Part shown: positions 23,559-35,849 of the stretch, in pieces
How the letters are laid out: every line of letters begins with the position of its first letter
Numbering within the stretch: position 1 is the first letter of the stretch
Source of the DNA: Istiophorus platypterus
Lineage: Eukaryota; Chordata; Actinopteri; Istiophoriformes; Istiophoridae
DNA: 64,000 nucleotides
Direction of reading: 5' to 3'
Assembly (NCBI GenBank): GCA_016859345.1
Contig: CM029114.1
Location: 16,386,001-16,450,000, forward strand
Position numbers and translations under genes: made by a program
Notes under the pieces: generated by a model
Databases searched by the model: none
What the model was told of the DNA's origin: nothing
The model's input: the letters and a program-made list of their open reading frames with translations, nothing else

Positions 23559-26500
23559 CACATGCATTTAAGCACAACCTTCCTTTTATAGGGTATATTT
23601 ATCGTATTATTCTCTAACATAATGTTCCCCTTTTGGTTCAGTTTAAAGTGACTGTTTTGTCTTTAAAAATGGCTGTACATTGCAATATCTGACTCTCACT
23701 AGATTGAAAGTTCCTCCAGACTGCACCACAGAGCTCAACCACAATGCCTACCTCTTCCTCCAGAGCGTCTTTGACAAACATGACAAGGTACAATCCTATT
23801 CATCTGGTTCTTTATTTACCTTAGCTCTGCCCTGGAGAGGCACTTAGAGGAAGCTGCTCAGTGCAAAACCAAAATACATTCCCACAGCCAATGCTGACCA
23901 CCTGCTGCGGCATGATGTAACCTCTTGCCACTGTGATGGGATTGACAGGTGCATTAGCTGCAAGGCTGGGAAGGAAAGTCAAAGAGTGAAAGTGGCAGCT
24001 TGTGCCAAGATCTGCTTTCTGTCACAGTGTTAAGTGCCCCAGTGTGAATGGGCACTTTGGTCCATTGTGTTTGTTTTCTCAGGCAGCAATTGACAAGCAA
24101 TAAGTTAAGTGAATCATTTTCCTATATTTTACTGAGCAAGTGCAGTTCATTCAGTTTACATTCTCTCTTAAAATCCCACCTGAACTATTTTTTTCCTCAA
24201 GTATCATTTTCCATATTTTGGCATAGATTACCTTCCTGAACAGTAATCTTTGTGTCTATCAGGACCGTGACTGTGCCTTGTCACCAGAGGAGCTGGGGGA
24301 CCTGTTTGATGTTTTTCCCTACATGCCCTGGGGTTCAGATGTCAATAACACAGTTTGCACTAATGACAATGGCTGGATCACCTACCAGGGCTATCTCTCC
24401 CAGTGGACGTGAGTGGGCATTAAATTAATAAAATGCCACTATATGTGTGTATGAATTTAAAAATCAGACTTCAGAAAAGCTGCTGTGTCTGATAAGAGGA
24501 CAATGAGCTGAATTTCTTGTTTAGAAGATTTCTTAATCTCAGTCACATTGACTAGATGGCAGGTTTCCACTGTATATTTAATGGATCTAATGGTTTCCTT
24601 AATTTACTCTTGTTCAGGCTAACAACGTATCTTGACGTCCAACGATGCCTGGAGTATTTAGGTTATCTTGGTTACTCAATAATTGCTGAGCAAGAGTCCC
24701 AAGCATCGGGAATTACAGGTGTGGTAATATCTAACCATCTAAAAGTAATATCTAATATTTGTGTAGCTAATATTTAGCTACACAATGAGCTGTAGATTCA
24801 TATCATGTTGACTGTAATATCATAACAATGCAGTTTTTAGCATAATGTGGTAATTTTATTTGTGAATTGCTTTAAACAGTCGTGTTCAGTAATTACATCA
24901 GTTAGTCAGCACTGTCATAACATTAGCTGTTGGACAGTTTAAGCAGTAGTTTAAACTGAACGTTGCTGCTAACTGAGTGCAGGCATGTGCTGTGTACAGC
25001 AGCAGTCTAAACTGATTCTCTATTGCCCACGTGTGGTTTGTCGCCTGCAGTGACCAGAGATAAGAAGATTGACCTGCAGAAGAAGCAGACCCAGCGCAGC
25101 GTCTTCCGCTGTAATGTCTTTGGAGACATTGGCAGTGGCAAGAGTGGTTTCCTCCAAGCTTTCCTGGGTAGAAACCTAATGGTAAAACAAACAAAAATGT
25201 CAGTTATGAAGATGCACATTTTAATTCATATTTTCCAATCAAAGATATGTCACCATGTCCCAGGTGTAAATGGAACCGTGTTTCTCTGTTTCATAAGCCT
25301 ATATCATCATATATGAGAAATATTTAATGAAAATATTTCATGTCAGATCCCTGTACATTTTTCATACAGTTGCATTTTACAGCTATTATCAAAACTCACT
25401 TTTTTTCTTGTATGTATGGGATTGTATCAATATAGACCTTGCATAGACTTTTCCCATTGTGGCTTTAAACCACACTCTACCTCATGTTGTAATCTAATTT
25501 GTGTAACCTCTCTTCTTCTCAGCGCCAAAAAATGATTAGAGAGGAACACAGATCCTACTACGCCATCAGCACAACATATGTTTATGGCCAGGAGAAATAC
25601 CTTCTTGTGAGTATCAAACACCTCAAATATTACTGAAATTACTTGCAATTTTTGCAATCATGTGTAGTGTCTAAATAAAGCCAGTGTTGACAACAAAGAA
25701 AACAACTAGTATATTTATATAATTCAAAAAAACTACAAAATGTTTTTGTATGTACCTCTATGCATTGTATGTGAGGTTGTCAACTTTGAACCATCAAGGT
25801 CAGGCCAGCCTGAGGTTGGCTGTACTTATCTGGCTGTATATATAAGCTACTTATCATGCTCATCTAGTGCTTTTGTAAAGCAAGCGTTTGTACTTGCTAG
25901 ACAAAAAGCCTTAGCATCACACTACATAATTGCACAAGTGCAGGTACATAGCAGTCTTCTTCAACAGACGACTCTGCTTTATTTAGGTACATTTTATTTC
26001 TGACAAAATATTATAAAGGTTGCAGTAATCCATATCCAGTGTGTATAGGATAAGAAGTTAATTTAATCAAACAACATGCATTCTCAACTGTGATTGCTTG
26101 CTGAGCTATTGTGTAGCTCCCACAAATGGTGAGAAGAAAGCCGGCAAACTCTCCCCTCAGTTCTTCCACCATCCATTAATATGCCGCCTAGTAAATTAGG
26201 CCACTACTGCTGGCGAAAGTTATGCAGAGAAAATTGGCAATTATCACCGACAGGATTAATGTTGAAAACCAGCAGTTTTTTCTAACTTTTAGCATATCTT
26301 GCTGCATTTGATGCTAGAGGGGCGTTTCGATGTTATGTTAAGCTTTTTAAGGCTCCTCTCCTCACCAGCTTCATGAAGTGTTCCCTGACTTTGACTACCT
26401 GTCTGATGCTGATATGGCCTGTGACATTGTCTGCCTGGTCTATGATGTTAGCAACCCTTACTCCTTTGAATTCTGCGCCAGAGTCTTCAAGGTAAAACTG

Positions 26501-29500
26501 TTTATGGCCTGGCTCGCATTATATCAAAAGACAAAAGTTGACTCACTAAATATCTTAAACACACTCATTCATCGCCCTCTCTCTCCTCCTCCCTCAGCAA
26601 TACTTCATGGAAAGCAAGACACCATGTATGATGATAGCAGCCAAGTCAGACCTGCCAGAGATCAAACAGATGTATGGCTGCAGCCCTCTTGAGTTCTGTA
26701 GGAGGCACAAGATGCCTCCTCCCCAGTCCTTCACTTGTAACACCACAGTAGCACCCAGCAGAGACATCTACACCAAACTTACCACTATGGCCATGTACCC
26801 GTAAGTATACAGACACCTGCTCTTGAGTTGTTAAAATTTTATTAAGTATTTTTTGCATGTTAGGTGGCACAGTTAACTGATTTAAGAACTTAATTACTAA
26901 AAGTTATTTAAATTGATCCAAGTAATGTTTATTTAGAGCTGAAGTTGATATCACCCAGCTCTTTTACACAAGCCAGAGCTATGGTTACTACAACTGTAAT
27001 TTTGCAGTTCTGTAATGCATTATAGCATGAAGCCTTATATATTATTTGACCTGATTTCAGTGGGATTCAAATAATGGGACTTGCAGTATGTTTGAAGTTT
27101 ATTAATTTATTACAACTGTCTGTACACATGTGACTCAACACTCTGGTTTAAAATGTTTCAAAGTCATAGCAGAACTTGTAGAGATAACATGTTTGTATTA
27201 TCAGTTTTCTTATTGGAACACCCACCAGCTATTGAGTAACTGTGATTTTGGGATATCATGGTTAGTACAAACTGTCACCCACCAGACAAAGATATTTAAC
27301 TTTAGTATATAAAGGGCAAATGTAGTTTGGTAACTGCAGATACAGTTTGGAAGCTTGGTCTTCTTCTGACACAAGGTCTGTGTATTTTAATTACCTATGT
27401 AGTTGTTGGCACTGGAGGATATTTTTAACACAATCTATAGTTTGTTTACAAATGCCCCTGGGTCTATTGAAAATTGCAGTGGCCAATAAGTCTTGTTAAT
27501 CCTAAGCTATGGATCATCTGAACAAAATTTCTGAATGAAAATAATTGAAATGAATCTGCCTCAAACATGCTGGGTTGATCAGGTGCTTTTTAAATTATTT
27601 TTATTGATAAAGAATCAAAGCTGGGAGCTATACTCAAAGCTATGCTCTGTGTAATTTCAGTTACTTCATTCCCTCACTCAGGATAAACTTATTCCCTGTG
27701 GGGATGTTTCAGCACCTGACAAGTACTTCAGGCTACATGGAATGATACATTTCACTGCCCTCTGGACATGCTGCTCTCAGTCGGATGCAGCAGCGTTTTG
27801 TTCTCTAGTTAAATGGATCTCCCTCCAGAGCACTAATGTTGATCTCTCCCAGGGGTTCAAACTCTCGCACTAAAGTCGTCAGCACAGATACATTCACTGC
27901 ACATCACACAGTTGGACATTATGACATTGTTTTAGACTTCAATGTAGAGCCCAGTCAACTTTAAATTCTGAGATAAGAACATTTAATCTGAACATGTTTT
28001 GTTTAATTTCCACATGCCAGTTCAATAATGTTATGATGAAGAAACAATTTTTTGTCCCAACATTTTGTGGAGAGAGGCTTAAATTCAAATTAGTTGATTT
28101 GATTTACTGTTGCCATATTGATGCAGCGATGTCATCCTCCTTTTTGGGTCTACTAAGCACAAGTAGTCCTTAAAGGGTTGGTTCATCCACATTATAAATA
28201 AACATATTTTCTAATTTTTTACCCTTCATTTTCTTCTGCATGTGGTATCAAGTTGAAATAACATTTACTTATGGAATTCCCTCATTTTCCTTAATATATT
28301 TCACAGGAGAAACACCTCAGCTTCTCTTTATGGACCTGTGAAGAGCCACGTTGGGCTCATGTAATGGTGGTGGCATCTCTAAACTCTTAACTGTTTTCCT
28401 CTTCCCCTTATGTGTTTTTTTTTTTTTTTTTTTTTGTGGGTGTGTCTTCCCGGATCTTTCCTCAGCCACGCCCGGCTGCGCTGCATGTGCACTTGTAACC
28501 GGTGCACATTCTGCTTGTGTCAGAACTTCCTCAACTCTGAGCTGCTGCAGACGGTCAGGGCCAAACTCTACGCCGTCGTACTTAGAAGGTTCACTTTACC
28601 TTTTACAAACTTCTCTTTAGCTCTGTGACATGTTACCATCACGCCCCACACCATGTTTTATCTACCATTTCTTTTTCATTTCTCATTTTGAGGCATTGGG
28701 CCACTTTTTTAGCACCTCCAATTTCTTTTTACTTTTGCTTAGGTACTATCTTCCCACAGCTTTTCTTCTTTTTTTTTCATTTACTAATACTATTTTGAGG
28801 CCTTGATTTTTGTTATTTTTCTCAAAAACTCCTTTTTGGTAACTATATTTTTCTGGCTTCTTTCTTCTTCAGGATTCTCAAGCTCTCTGTATAATGATTT
28901 TAAGCAGTGTTTCCATGTTAATTTGAAGCCCATTGTCATTTGGTTGATGTCAACTTCCCGGTCGTTATCTTCTTTGCTCATGTCAGTGTTTTTTGGCTTT
29001 CTCATCTAACAGATGTCATAACTCATTTCTAGCCTTGTTTTCTTATGTCATAATTATAATCCTCCATGTCCCTTGTCTGTTTGTTTGGCTTTTGCTTCAG
29101 CGTCTCGATATTTAGAGGCTTCATCGCTGTTCTGTCATCACTTCTGCCATATTTCCATCATGTTCATTTAATGTACCTTCACATCATTCTTAGCAACACC
29201 TCTGACTACTAAGACTTACATTTATCACTTTTGTTTCAAACTTGAGAGTTGTTACTTCGGTTGAAATAGTTGTTAAATTCTGTGAATTTGGTTTACATGA
29301 TGCAGTAGATTATGCAAAGAGGCTGAGATGTGATCAGTCAGTTCTGACCCATTAATGATTAATCTATGAAATAGAAAATCTGTCTTACTGTCTAACTTGT
29401 GTCTTTCATCCTTTTCCTTGTCACCTATATTTTTATCTTTATCTCTTTAATGTCCTTCCCTTCACTCTGTCACTTGGTTTATCTCTCGACCCTTTCTGTT

Positions 29501-29624
29501 CAACAGACATGTGAGTCAAGCAGACCTTAAGAGCTCAACCTTCTGGCTGAGGGCAAGCGTTGGGGCTACAATGTTTGCTGTGTTGGGCTTCACCATGTAC
29601 AGAGTACTGCTCAAACCACGGTGA
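18845..29624 (+). CDS. rhot1: RHOT1 (Miro1), mitochondrial Rho GTPase 1
   Basis: Miro1 is a tail-anchored outer-mitochondrial-membrane GTPase that links mitochondria to TRAK-kinesin/dynein motors and senses calcium. Nineteen exons splice in frame: 18845-18881, 19677-19735, 19920-20001, 20246-20289, 20376-20429, 20604-20656, 21091-21199, 22488-22589, 22843-22941, 23091-23199, 23316-23436, 23703-23787, 24263-24408, 24618-24718, 25051-25181, 25523-25606, 26369-26491, 26598-26800, 29507-29624. Total 1860 bases, 619 codons (human 618). Seen: first GTPase P-loop GEPKVGKTS with P13, and NKSD; EF-hand loop 1 from D197 (DLDNDGILNDNE); EF-hand loop 2 from D314; second GTPase P-loop GDIGSGKS (about 425-432) and AAKSD; C-terminal membrane anchor ending LLKPR. 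The tail matches RHOT1 rather than RHOT2. The a/b copy is unresolved. Confidence 0.97.
22262..22334. repeat. Imperfect CA/TA-rich microsatellite in rhot1 intron
   Basis: Interrupted CA repeats mixed with TA and GA steps, in the intron before rhot1 exon 8. It also creates long spurious open frames on the minus strand. Confidence 0.8.
22370..22425. repeat. Compound hairpin in rhot1 intron 7
   Basis: A 9-bp perfect stem pairs 22370-22378 with 22384-22392. A second 9-bp perfect stem pairs 22401-22409 with 22417-22425 around a 7-base loop. The right half of the first stem can instead pair with sequence after 22425, giving one longer imperfect hairpin of about 55 bases. It lies some 60-120 bases before exon 8. 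Confidence 0.75.
23506..23552. repeat. (AT)n microsatellite, about 23 copies
   Basis: Pure TA/AT dinucleotide tract in the rhot1 intron between exons 11 and 12. Confidence 0.95.
28466..28588 (+). CDS. rhot1: rhot1 alternative cassette exon, 41 cysteine-rich residues
   Basis: This 123-base segment has a pyrimidine-rich acceptor (AG at 28464-28465) and a GT donor at 28589. It keeps the phase-2 junctions of its neighbours, so including it adds exactly 41 residues just before the membrane anchor. It encodes LRCMCTCNRCTFC, then CQNFLNSELLQTV and a basic end. This closely matches the insert I remember from longer mammalian RHOT1 isoforms. The conserved frame and cysteines over such distance indicate a used alternative exon. 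Whether it is included cannot be seen from DNA. It differs from the tail anchor by being hydrophilic and Cys-rich, so it may bind metal or be lipidated; that is only inference. Confidence 0.85.
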
Positions 29625-30890
29625 TCCTTGGGTCCAACCTCCTTAACCGATGGTACATATAAAGCTTTTTTGACCAGTCAAAACATTAGGTTTTCACGTA
29701 CGCATTAGGTATCTGAAGAATTTTATGGAAAATCTGTTACGGTTTTTTAGTTTATTAGAAAAAATGTAATTTGTTTTTGAAGCAAGAAAATATGTGCAAA
29801 CTTACTTTAGCAATCTGCTTTTTTTTTTTTTTCATTCCACTGTAATTTTCTCTTCTTGGTGATAAAAGACAGAAATATTTAATTTTGTACCAAAATTGCT
29901 AATTTGCTTAATCTTTGTGTCTGCAAGTACTGGCAAAGTAAATTAATATATTTATATTTATATTAAAAAATGGTGGTAAGCTGCTGGTGAGCTGTAGTGA
30001 GATACATGAGTGAGTCAAAAATATAGCTATTTTTTTTGGTTGCTTGCAGATTGAAATGATGAAATACTTGGTGTCTCCTGTAATAGGGATTGCGATGAGT
30101 GAGGTATACCATAGAACTGCTGCTATTATTAGACTGAACAATATGTAATTTATGTATATAACATAGTGGACTGTACATTTGTTTCTCCAGAGGGAGCATG
30201 TCTGACTCACACCAATAGCCAGGTCATTAACTTGCATAAACATTAGCAATGATAACTCACAGAACACTGGTTTGTCAATGGCCAAAAGGCTTGCATTCAC
30301 ATTTTTAATTTTTTATTTTGTCATGTCTTTAAAACTGAGCATGTCAGTGTTTCATCAGTGTAATTGAATACATGGAATGAAGGCTCTCTCTCTCCCTTCT
30401 CTCTCTTTCTCTGTCTCATCTTCACATTTTGGTCACTTTAGTTGTCAGGGTGTGCGTGCGCGTGTGTGCGTTTATAAGCTAAGATATTGAAAATTTACAC
30501 TGTACAGCCATCCTGTACATTTTGTATATGCATGCTTCAGAATTTCTGACCAAACTCTAGTATTTGAAGACTTCCTTTACAAGAAATGACCACGCCAGCT
30601 TCACTACGTTGCACGACAGCTCTGAGTAATCCAGGGTTGTAGTTAAGTTTAATGACTGCTGAACAGATGACAGTTGAGTCTTGAGTAATGGTGAAGTTTG
30701 AAAGTCATTTGATCTGTGTTGTGAATCTGGTCGGCTCTCCTTGTCGCTAAACATGCAATAATGCGGCCCCAGATGTCATTTTCCCATATAGCTGTAAGTG
30801 CTTGCCACAAGGTTAAGTATGGTGTATTCACTCAGCCCTGCCTTTCCAGAAGTTTACAATGAATAAATATGTCTGTTATATCTGGTCTGA
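29625..30890 (+). other. rhot1: rhot1 3' untranslated region with poly(A) signal
   Basis: About 1.25 kb of non-coding, AT-rich sequence follows the rhot1 stop. A canonical AATAAA at 30862-30867 followed by a TG-rich stretch is the most likely end. Short TC-rich (about 30385-30420) and TG-rich (about 30448-30470) tracts lie inside. Confidence 0.6.
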
Positions 30891-31029
30891 TGGAATTTAT
30901 TCTTTTCACCAAGAGTTTTGAAGATTTTAACATTTCTTGCTTCCCAGTAATTAAATTAATCAAATTTGGTTAATTTGTTTACTTCTAAGCAGAACTAACC
31001 TACAGCTGACTCAGTGAACAATCGTGTGC

Positions 31030-31905
31030 TGCCTTAGAAGAGTTGAATCAAGGGCAACTGGACTTGGTTGCAAATTTTTCATTTATTTACTTTATTTATT
31101 TATTCATTTTTTGAAGACATTTCACCTCACATCCAATCTTCAGTTCTGGCTGACTGCTGGTTATCAAGCTCATTGATGTCACTTGGGTCGACAGTGCTCC
31201 TGGCTATGGTGTGGACAGCTGTCGTTATGGGAGCCGCATGATGCCAAATAAATTTGTCAAATTTCCTGGGGAGGGATGAAAGGACAGCATTGTATGATGG
31301 GGATAGGTGATGTCGTAGGCCTCCTCCTCTGTTGAGGGATGGTTTCTCTACTTTAATGTAAATGGCCTCCTTTATCCCTCTTTCAACTATCTGTCTTCCC
31401 TATCTAAGATGTGTATGTTGTTGTCACCAAAGAAGTTTCCCTTGTCCTTGAGGTGGAGGATCACTGCTGAGTCCTGGCTTGCAGAGTTGGCCCTCCTATG
31501 CTGAGCCGTACGTTTGTTCAAAGAATGTTGGGTTTCTCCGATGTATTGGTCAGTGCGTTTTCCATTGCACTGGACAGCATACAGAAGATTGCTTTTCTTG
31601 TGCCTTGATGTGCGGTCTTTTGGGTGAACCAGTTTCTGTCTTATTGTGTTGACAGGTTTTAAGAACACAGGGATGAGGTGCTTGCTGAAAATCCTCCTAA
31701 GCTTTTCCGCTACCCCAGATACATAGGGGAATACAATGTTGTTACACTTATTCTTCAACACCAACACAGTTGTTTTTCCCTCATAATTCTGTGGCTGTTT
31801 TCACAAAGGTCCAGTTGGGGTACCCATAAGCTTTAAGTTCTTTCCTCAGGTGTTTATGTTCCTTTTTTGGGCCTGTGCACTCAGTAATATACCTATGAGT
31901 ATAAT
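31030..31905 (-). mobile_element. Penelope-like retroelement remnant, left arm (minus strand), with GIY-YIG endonuclease region
   Basis: Read on the minus strand, this arm holds the end of an element polyprotein. First comes a segment with RKELKAYGYPNWTFVK, then after one in-frame stop a 126-codon open stretch (31767-31387) with VSGVAEKLRRIFSKH, KLVHPKDRT and a GIY-YIG signature (LLYAVQ followed by YIGET, then a conserved Arg/His patch). The frame is then broken again. Order and motifs fit the C-terminal linker and GIY-YIG endonuclease of Penelope-like elements. The reverse transcriptase part is missing, so the copy is dead. Positions 31030-31500 are repeated in inverted orientation at 31910-32365. 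Confidence 0.75.
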
Positions 31906-32365
31906 ACAGCACAAGAGGGCCAACTCTGCAGGCCAGGACCCAGCAGTGATCCTCCACCTCAAGGACAAGGGACACTCCTTTGGTGACAACATATCTTAGA
32001 TAGGGAAGACAGATAGTTGAAAGAGGGATAAAGGAGGCCATCTACATTAGAGAAACCATCCCTCAACAGAGGAGGAGGCCTACGACATCACCTATCCCCA
32101 ACATACAATGCTGTCCTTTCATCCCTCCCCAGGAAATTTAACAACCTGTCATATTCGGCATCATGCGACTCCCATAACGACAGCTGTCCACACCATAGCC
32201 AGGAGCACTGACGACCCAAGTGACATCAATGAGCTTGATAACGAGTCCACAGAGGTCATATACCTGGGATTCCCCAGCAGTCAGCCAGAACTGAAGATTG
32301 GATGTGAGGCAAAAGGTCTTCAAAAAAATTTGCAACTAAGCCATTGATTTAACTCTTCTAAGATA
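31906..32365 (+). mobile_element. Penelope-like retroelement remnant, right arm (plus strand), inverted partial copy
   Basis: Starting at the junction near 31905, the plus strand repeats the 3' part of the left arm in opposite orientation. It begins within the endonuclease's Gln-His-Arg-Arg region and runs through the non-coding 3' end. Both arms share a disrupting TAG in the same place, but the right arm has about 32 extra bases near 32243-32275 and several substitutions. The arms are therefore diverged, not a recent perfect palindrome. The two arms point away from each other, with 3' ends outward. Confidence 0.75.
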
Positions 32366-33819
32366 ACTATGACCTGGATGAATGAGAATCTCCAAAAAGA
32401 TCATGTCTTACTTGTGTATTTTAATTGAAAAATTTCATTTTCAATAATTATTTCTTACATCTTCCTAATTATGCTTCTGTATGATTTTCTAGCCCCAACA
32501 ACTTTCATTTTCTCCTATTCTGAAAAGAGGTTCTATCTAGTAATTTTGGATTGTATGAAAATAGGTATGGAATGAGATGAGAATAGGATTCTAATTGGAC
32601 ACAAGAGGGCGGCATTGCTCAGAAACCTTCACCAGCGAGTAACAAAAACTAAATTTAGTTGCCTTGTAATTCAATGTGAAACTTACTCAAGTTTCCATAA
32701 TGAGCCAGTCTGTGAAGGGAGTATGGACCAGGCGATTGCCATGAGGTTTTGGTGTCCTGAAAATGGATTTGAGCCATATAGATGGTGCTTTGCCAGTATA
32801 TAGTACAGATCACAGGGTTTACGAACATCCATGCAAATCACTGCAACATTTGAATATGAAGTTTTCATTATTCAAAACCATATTAATCTGAAGAATATTT
32901 GGTTGAAGCATCTGGAGAGTATATGAAATGACTTCATGATGGACTTTTTTTTTTTTTTCATCTTCCAGACCTTATTTCAGACTGACTCGCCAACCAACAA
33001 AGTTTTTATAAGCAGAAACTAAAACTATTTTAAGTCAAGTAGTATCCTGGGTCATTTAAGAGGCTCTAAAAGGCCCACAAGTTAGTTTTAAAACACTGCA
33101 TTTGGACATCTGAACCTGAATAGTCTGGTGCCATTGCTTTCTTGTGACATTGAAAGCACCACTAGTTCTCTCACTAATGAGTATCTAGAAATATGTGGAG
33201 GCAGTTGGACAGTGCCTCATGAGAACTCTCATTTAACCATGAAAAAGAAATCCTAGCCAGTGCAGCCTACTTTCTGTTGATAACAGTAATGTAGTCTAAT
33301 GCTATTAGACATTAAGGCCCTGGAGCAGTCATTCTTAACCATGGGATCTTCATTTTCTACAGGATAAATGAAAAGACCAAGTGGCTCAATTAAAGAATAA
33401 AAAAGAGCGGAAACTATGATTTGATTTGAAAAAATATATTTATGAGCATACTGAGCTGCACCTGTTTCAACTGAGGATGCCTGAAAAGTTAGCAAGTCAG
33501 CAGAGATGTTGAAAACTGTTAGGCTGAGCCACACAGGAACAAAAACAGTTAGACCCTGCAAACAGCCTAAAGAAAGACTCCTGTCAAAAGAAAGCAGCAT
33601 CCTACTCCCCAGCTGTTAATTTACACATGAGCTGAGTTCTCCCACGTAGCAGGTGTTTTTTTTTTGTTTTTTTTTTTGCCATAGATCTCGTCTGTCTCCT
33701 TTTTGTTCACATTCTCTTCCTCATTATGAAGTCCTCCTCTGTCATCTCTCTCTTCCTCTCATGTTACAGCTCTTCAGCTAAAGTTAGCACATGACTTGTG
33801 AAAGCAAGCCAGTCAAAGC

Positions 33820-33925
33820 CTATTTGGTCCAATTAACTGCTTTTAATGGAAATTCCCATGGTGCCTGTAGCTAATGAGACAATAATTCCCCTCGCTCTTT
33901 GGCAATAAGACAGATCTTTCCTAGG
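33820..33925. promoter_or_regulatory. Candidate conserved non-coding element
   Basis: This stretch has more balanced composition than its surroundings and packs several homeodomain and SOX-like cores: CAATTAACTG, TTTTAATGG, GCTAATGAGACAATAATT and GGCAATAAGACA. It sits between rhot1 and the brain-type gene rhbdl3. It is judged by texture only, without any alignment. Confidence 0.25.
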
Positions 33926-35849
33926 GAGAATATGACAAGGTTTATCTATTAATTAATTTATTTACTTCTTTTTTTTTGTCTTGGAAATAATAATATTAGA
34001 ACATCCAGCACCATGTGAGGGTTTATTTATTCGTTCTTTCCATGCACAGTAGTTTAGTGCAGATACTTCGTGTTTATGTTTGAATTTCCTGGAACACTAT
34101 GAATGAATGTTTAGCAGACCAGCAATTCAGCCCCCAAAGTCTCAAACATTTAAGTTTTTTTTTCATTGTAATGATTATCAGTGTGCGCAGTGTAAAAGTG
34201 AATTATTTTGAGGCTGGTAATATTTGTACAATCATGACTTTTTTGCGATGCCACAATGAGTAAAAAAAAAATTCCATAAAACTTGTTTCCCCTTTATGAA
34301 AAAGACCACATCAAAATACAGAGTCCAAACATTTGCCCATGGGTTTTTGACCTCTGAAAGCCGATAGAGAATTTTCCCTGGGCCTTTTTTTTTTTTTTAA
34401 CAACACAACAGAATTGAACTTTAACCCAACACCACTGTGTAGGAGTCACAGAAAGACCACCAGGGTTAAAAATATCAACTGGCCGTATTGTTTCCATGGC
34501 AATGCTACCACATACTGTACCTGGAGGGATCCTGATCAACCTACGCACTGCAGACCACACCGCCATCACATACTTTCTTCACAAACATGGCTTCCACCCA
34601 ACTATTAGGTTTGTTTGATGTCTGTTGAGTTAATAGCTAGGTGTTTGTCTGAAACGGGCCCCGTTATTTGGGTTTTTGTAGCAGTAGACCTGGAGGGGAC
34701 TGTTTATATACCCTAAAACAACCTAGATATTATGAGCTTGGGCACGCCCTGCTTTCTGAGCCTTTAAAACATGCAATTTCAGAATTTGAGAATGCTGCTT
34801 TTGTGGGACATTATTAATTAGTAATAATAACATGCGATGAGATCACATTAAATGGGAATAAACCTCACTGAGAAACTGGGCCATTGCAGCAGTATTAATT
34901 ATAAGGATACATTGAAAAAGTATTTGAACAAATTTACAACTTAAACAAAGCAAAAAAGCATTTTCAGTACAATATGTAACTTTTAAATGACTGTAAATAC
35001 ACTGTGTGTGGAGATACAACAAAACATTTACATGTTGTAAACAAGACTAATAGATTAAAATGTTATATTAAATATATCCAATAATAACTGTGAACTGTGC
35101 AATGTATTGGCACTGCTCATCTCAAACAGAGCTGTTACTATGCGGTTTCTACCTCTACATTAAAAAAAAAAAAGTTAACTCAAACCCAAGTAGTGGGAGG
35201 AATATTATACTGATTTGCCATTTAAAAACAGAAACTTCAGAGTAAGAGGTCTGTTGGACATGAGCAACAGGCCAAATGTAACAGTATAATTCTCGAACAA
35301 ATCCCACAAAAGTGTCTATTTGCCCAACCTCTACAGACCCTGACTGGTGTGGCGTTGCAGTGATTTCAGAAAGGTTTCTGACTCACTTTCACTTTTTTTT
35401 CCACACTTTATTTTGTTTGATATTCACTTCTAAATGGATCAAATTGCCAGTTTTGTCCGTCAATCAGAATGGACACTTTGTGAAGCCCCTGTAATATAAG
35501 CCCTGTAGATTGTGCAGTGCTGGCGCAGGTTTTTCACCTTATAAACTGACACATTATGCTAATTTTAGATTGAAAGTAAGAATTAGAACTGGACAATCCG
35601 AATAAAGTATCACTAAAGAGAGAGTAACAGAGATGAACCTGCCAAGTGAATTATCCACAACCTTGCGACCCAGACTTCCTCTAATTAAAGGCCACTAGAT
35701 GACGTATAAGAATTATTACTTATTAACCCTCGATGGTCATATTTTACACATATTGTCCGTTTGATTGGTGTAGTAAATCTAGTAAATCCCCATATAATTA
35801 TACAACTGCTGCATTTCATCATCAGGCGCCAATAACCCGACGACCTACG

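Larger units (their letters stand above)
30891..35849. other. Intergenic region between rhot1 and rhbdl3
   Basis: About 5 kb without host genes. It contains the inverted Penelope-like remnant (31030-32365) and, around 33820-33925, a short stretch that looks like conserved regulatory DNA. T-runs occur at about 32946-32959, 33657-33677 and 34387-34398. Nothing else was recognised. Confidence 0.5.

Noticed and set aside
26801..28465. A second alternative rhot1 exon known from mammals
   Set aside because: I searched this intron for it by eye and found no segment with matching residues and splice sites.
31387..31767. 126-codon frame as a possible host gene
   Set aside because: The GIY-YIG motif and inverted duplicate identify it as part of a decayed retroelement.
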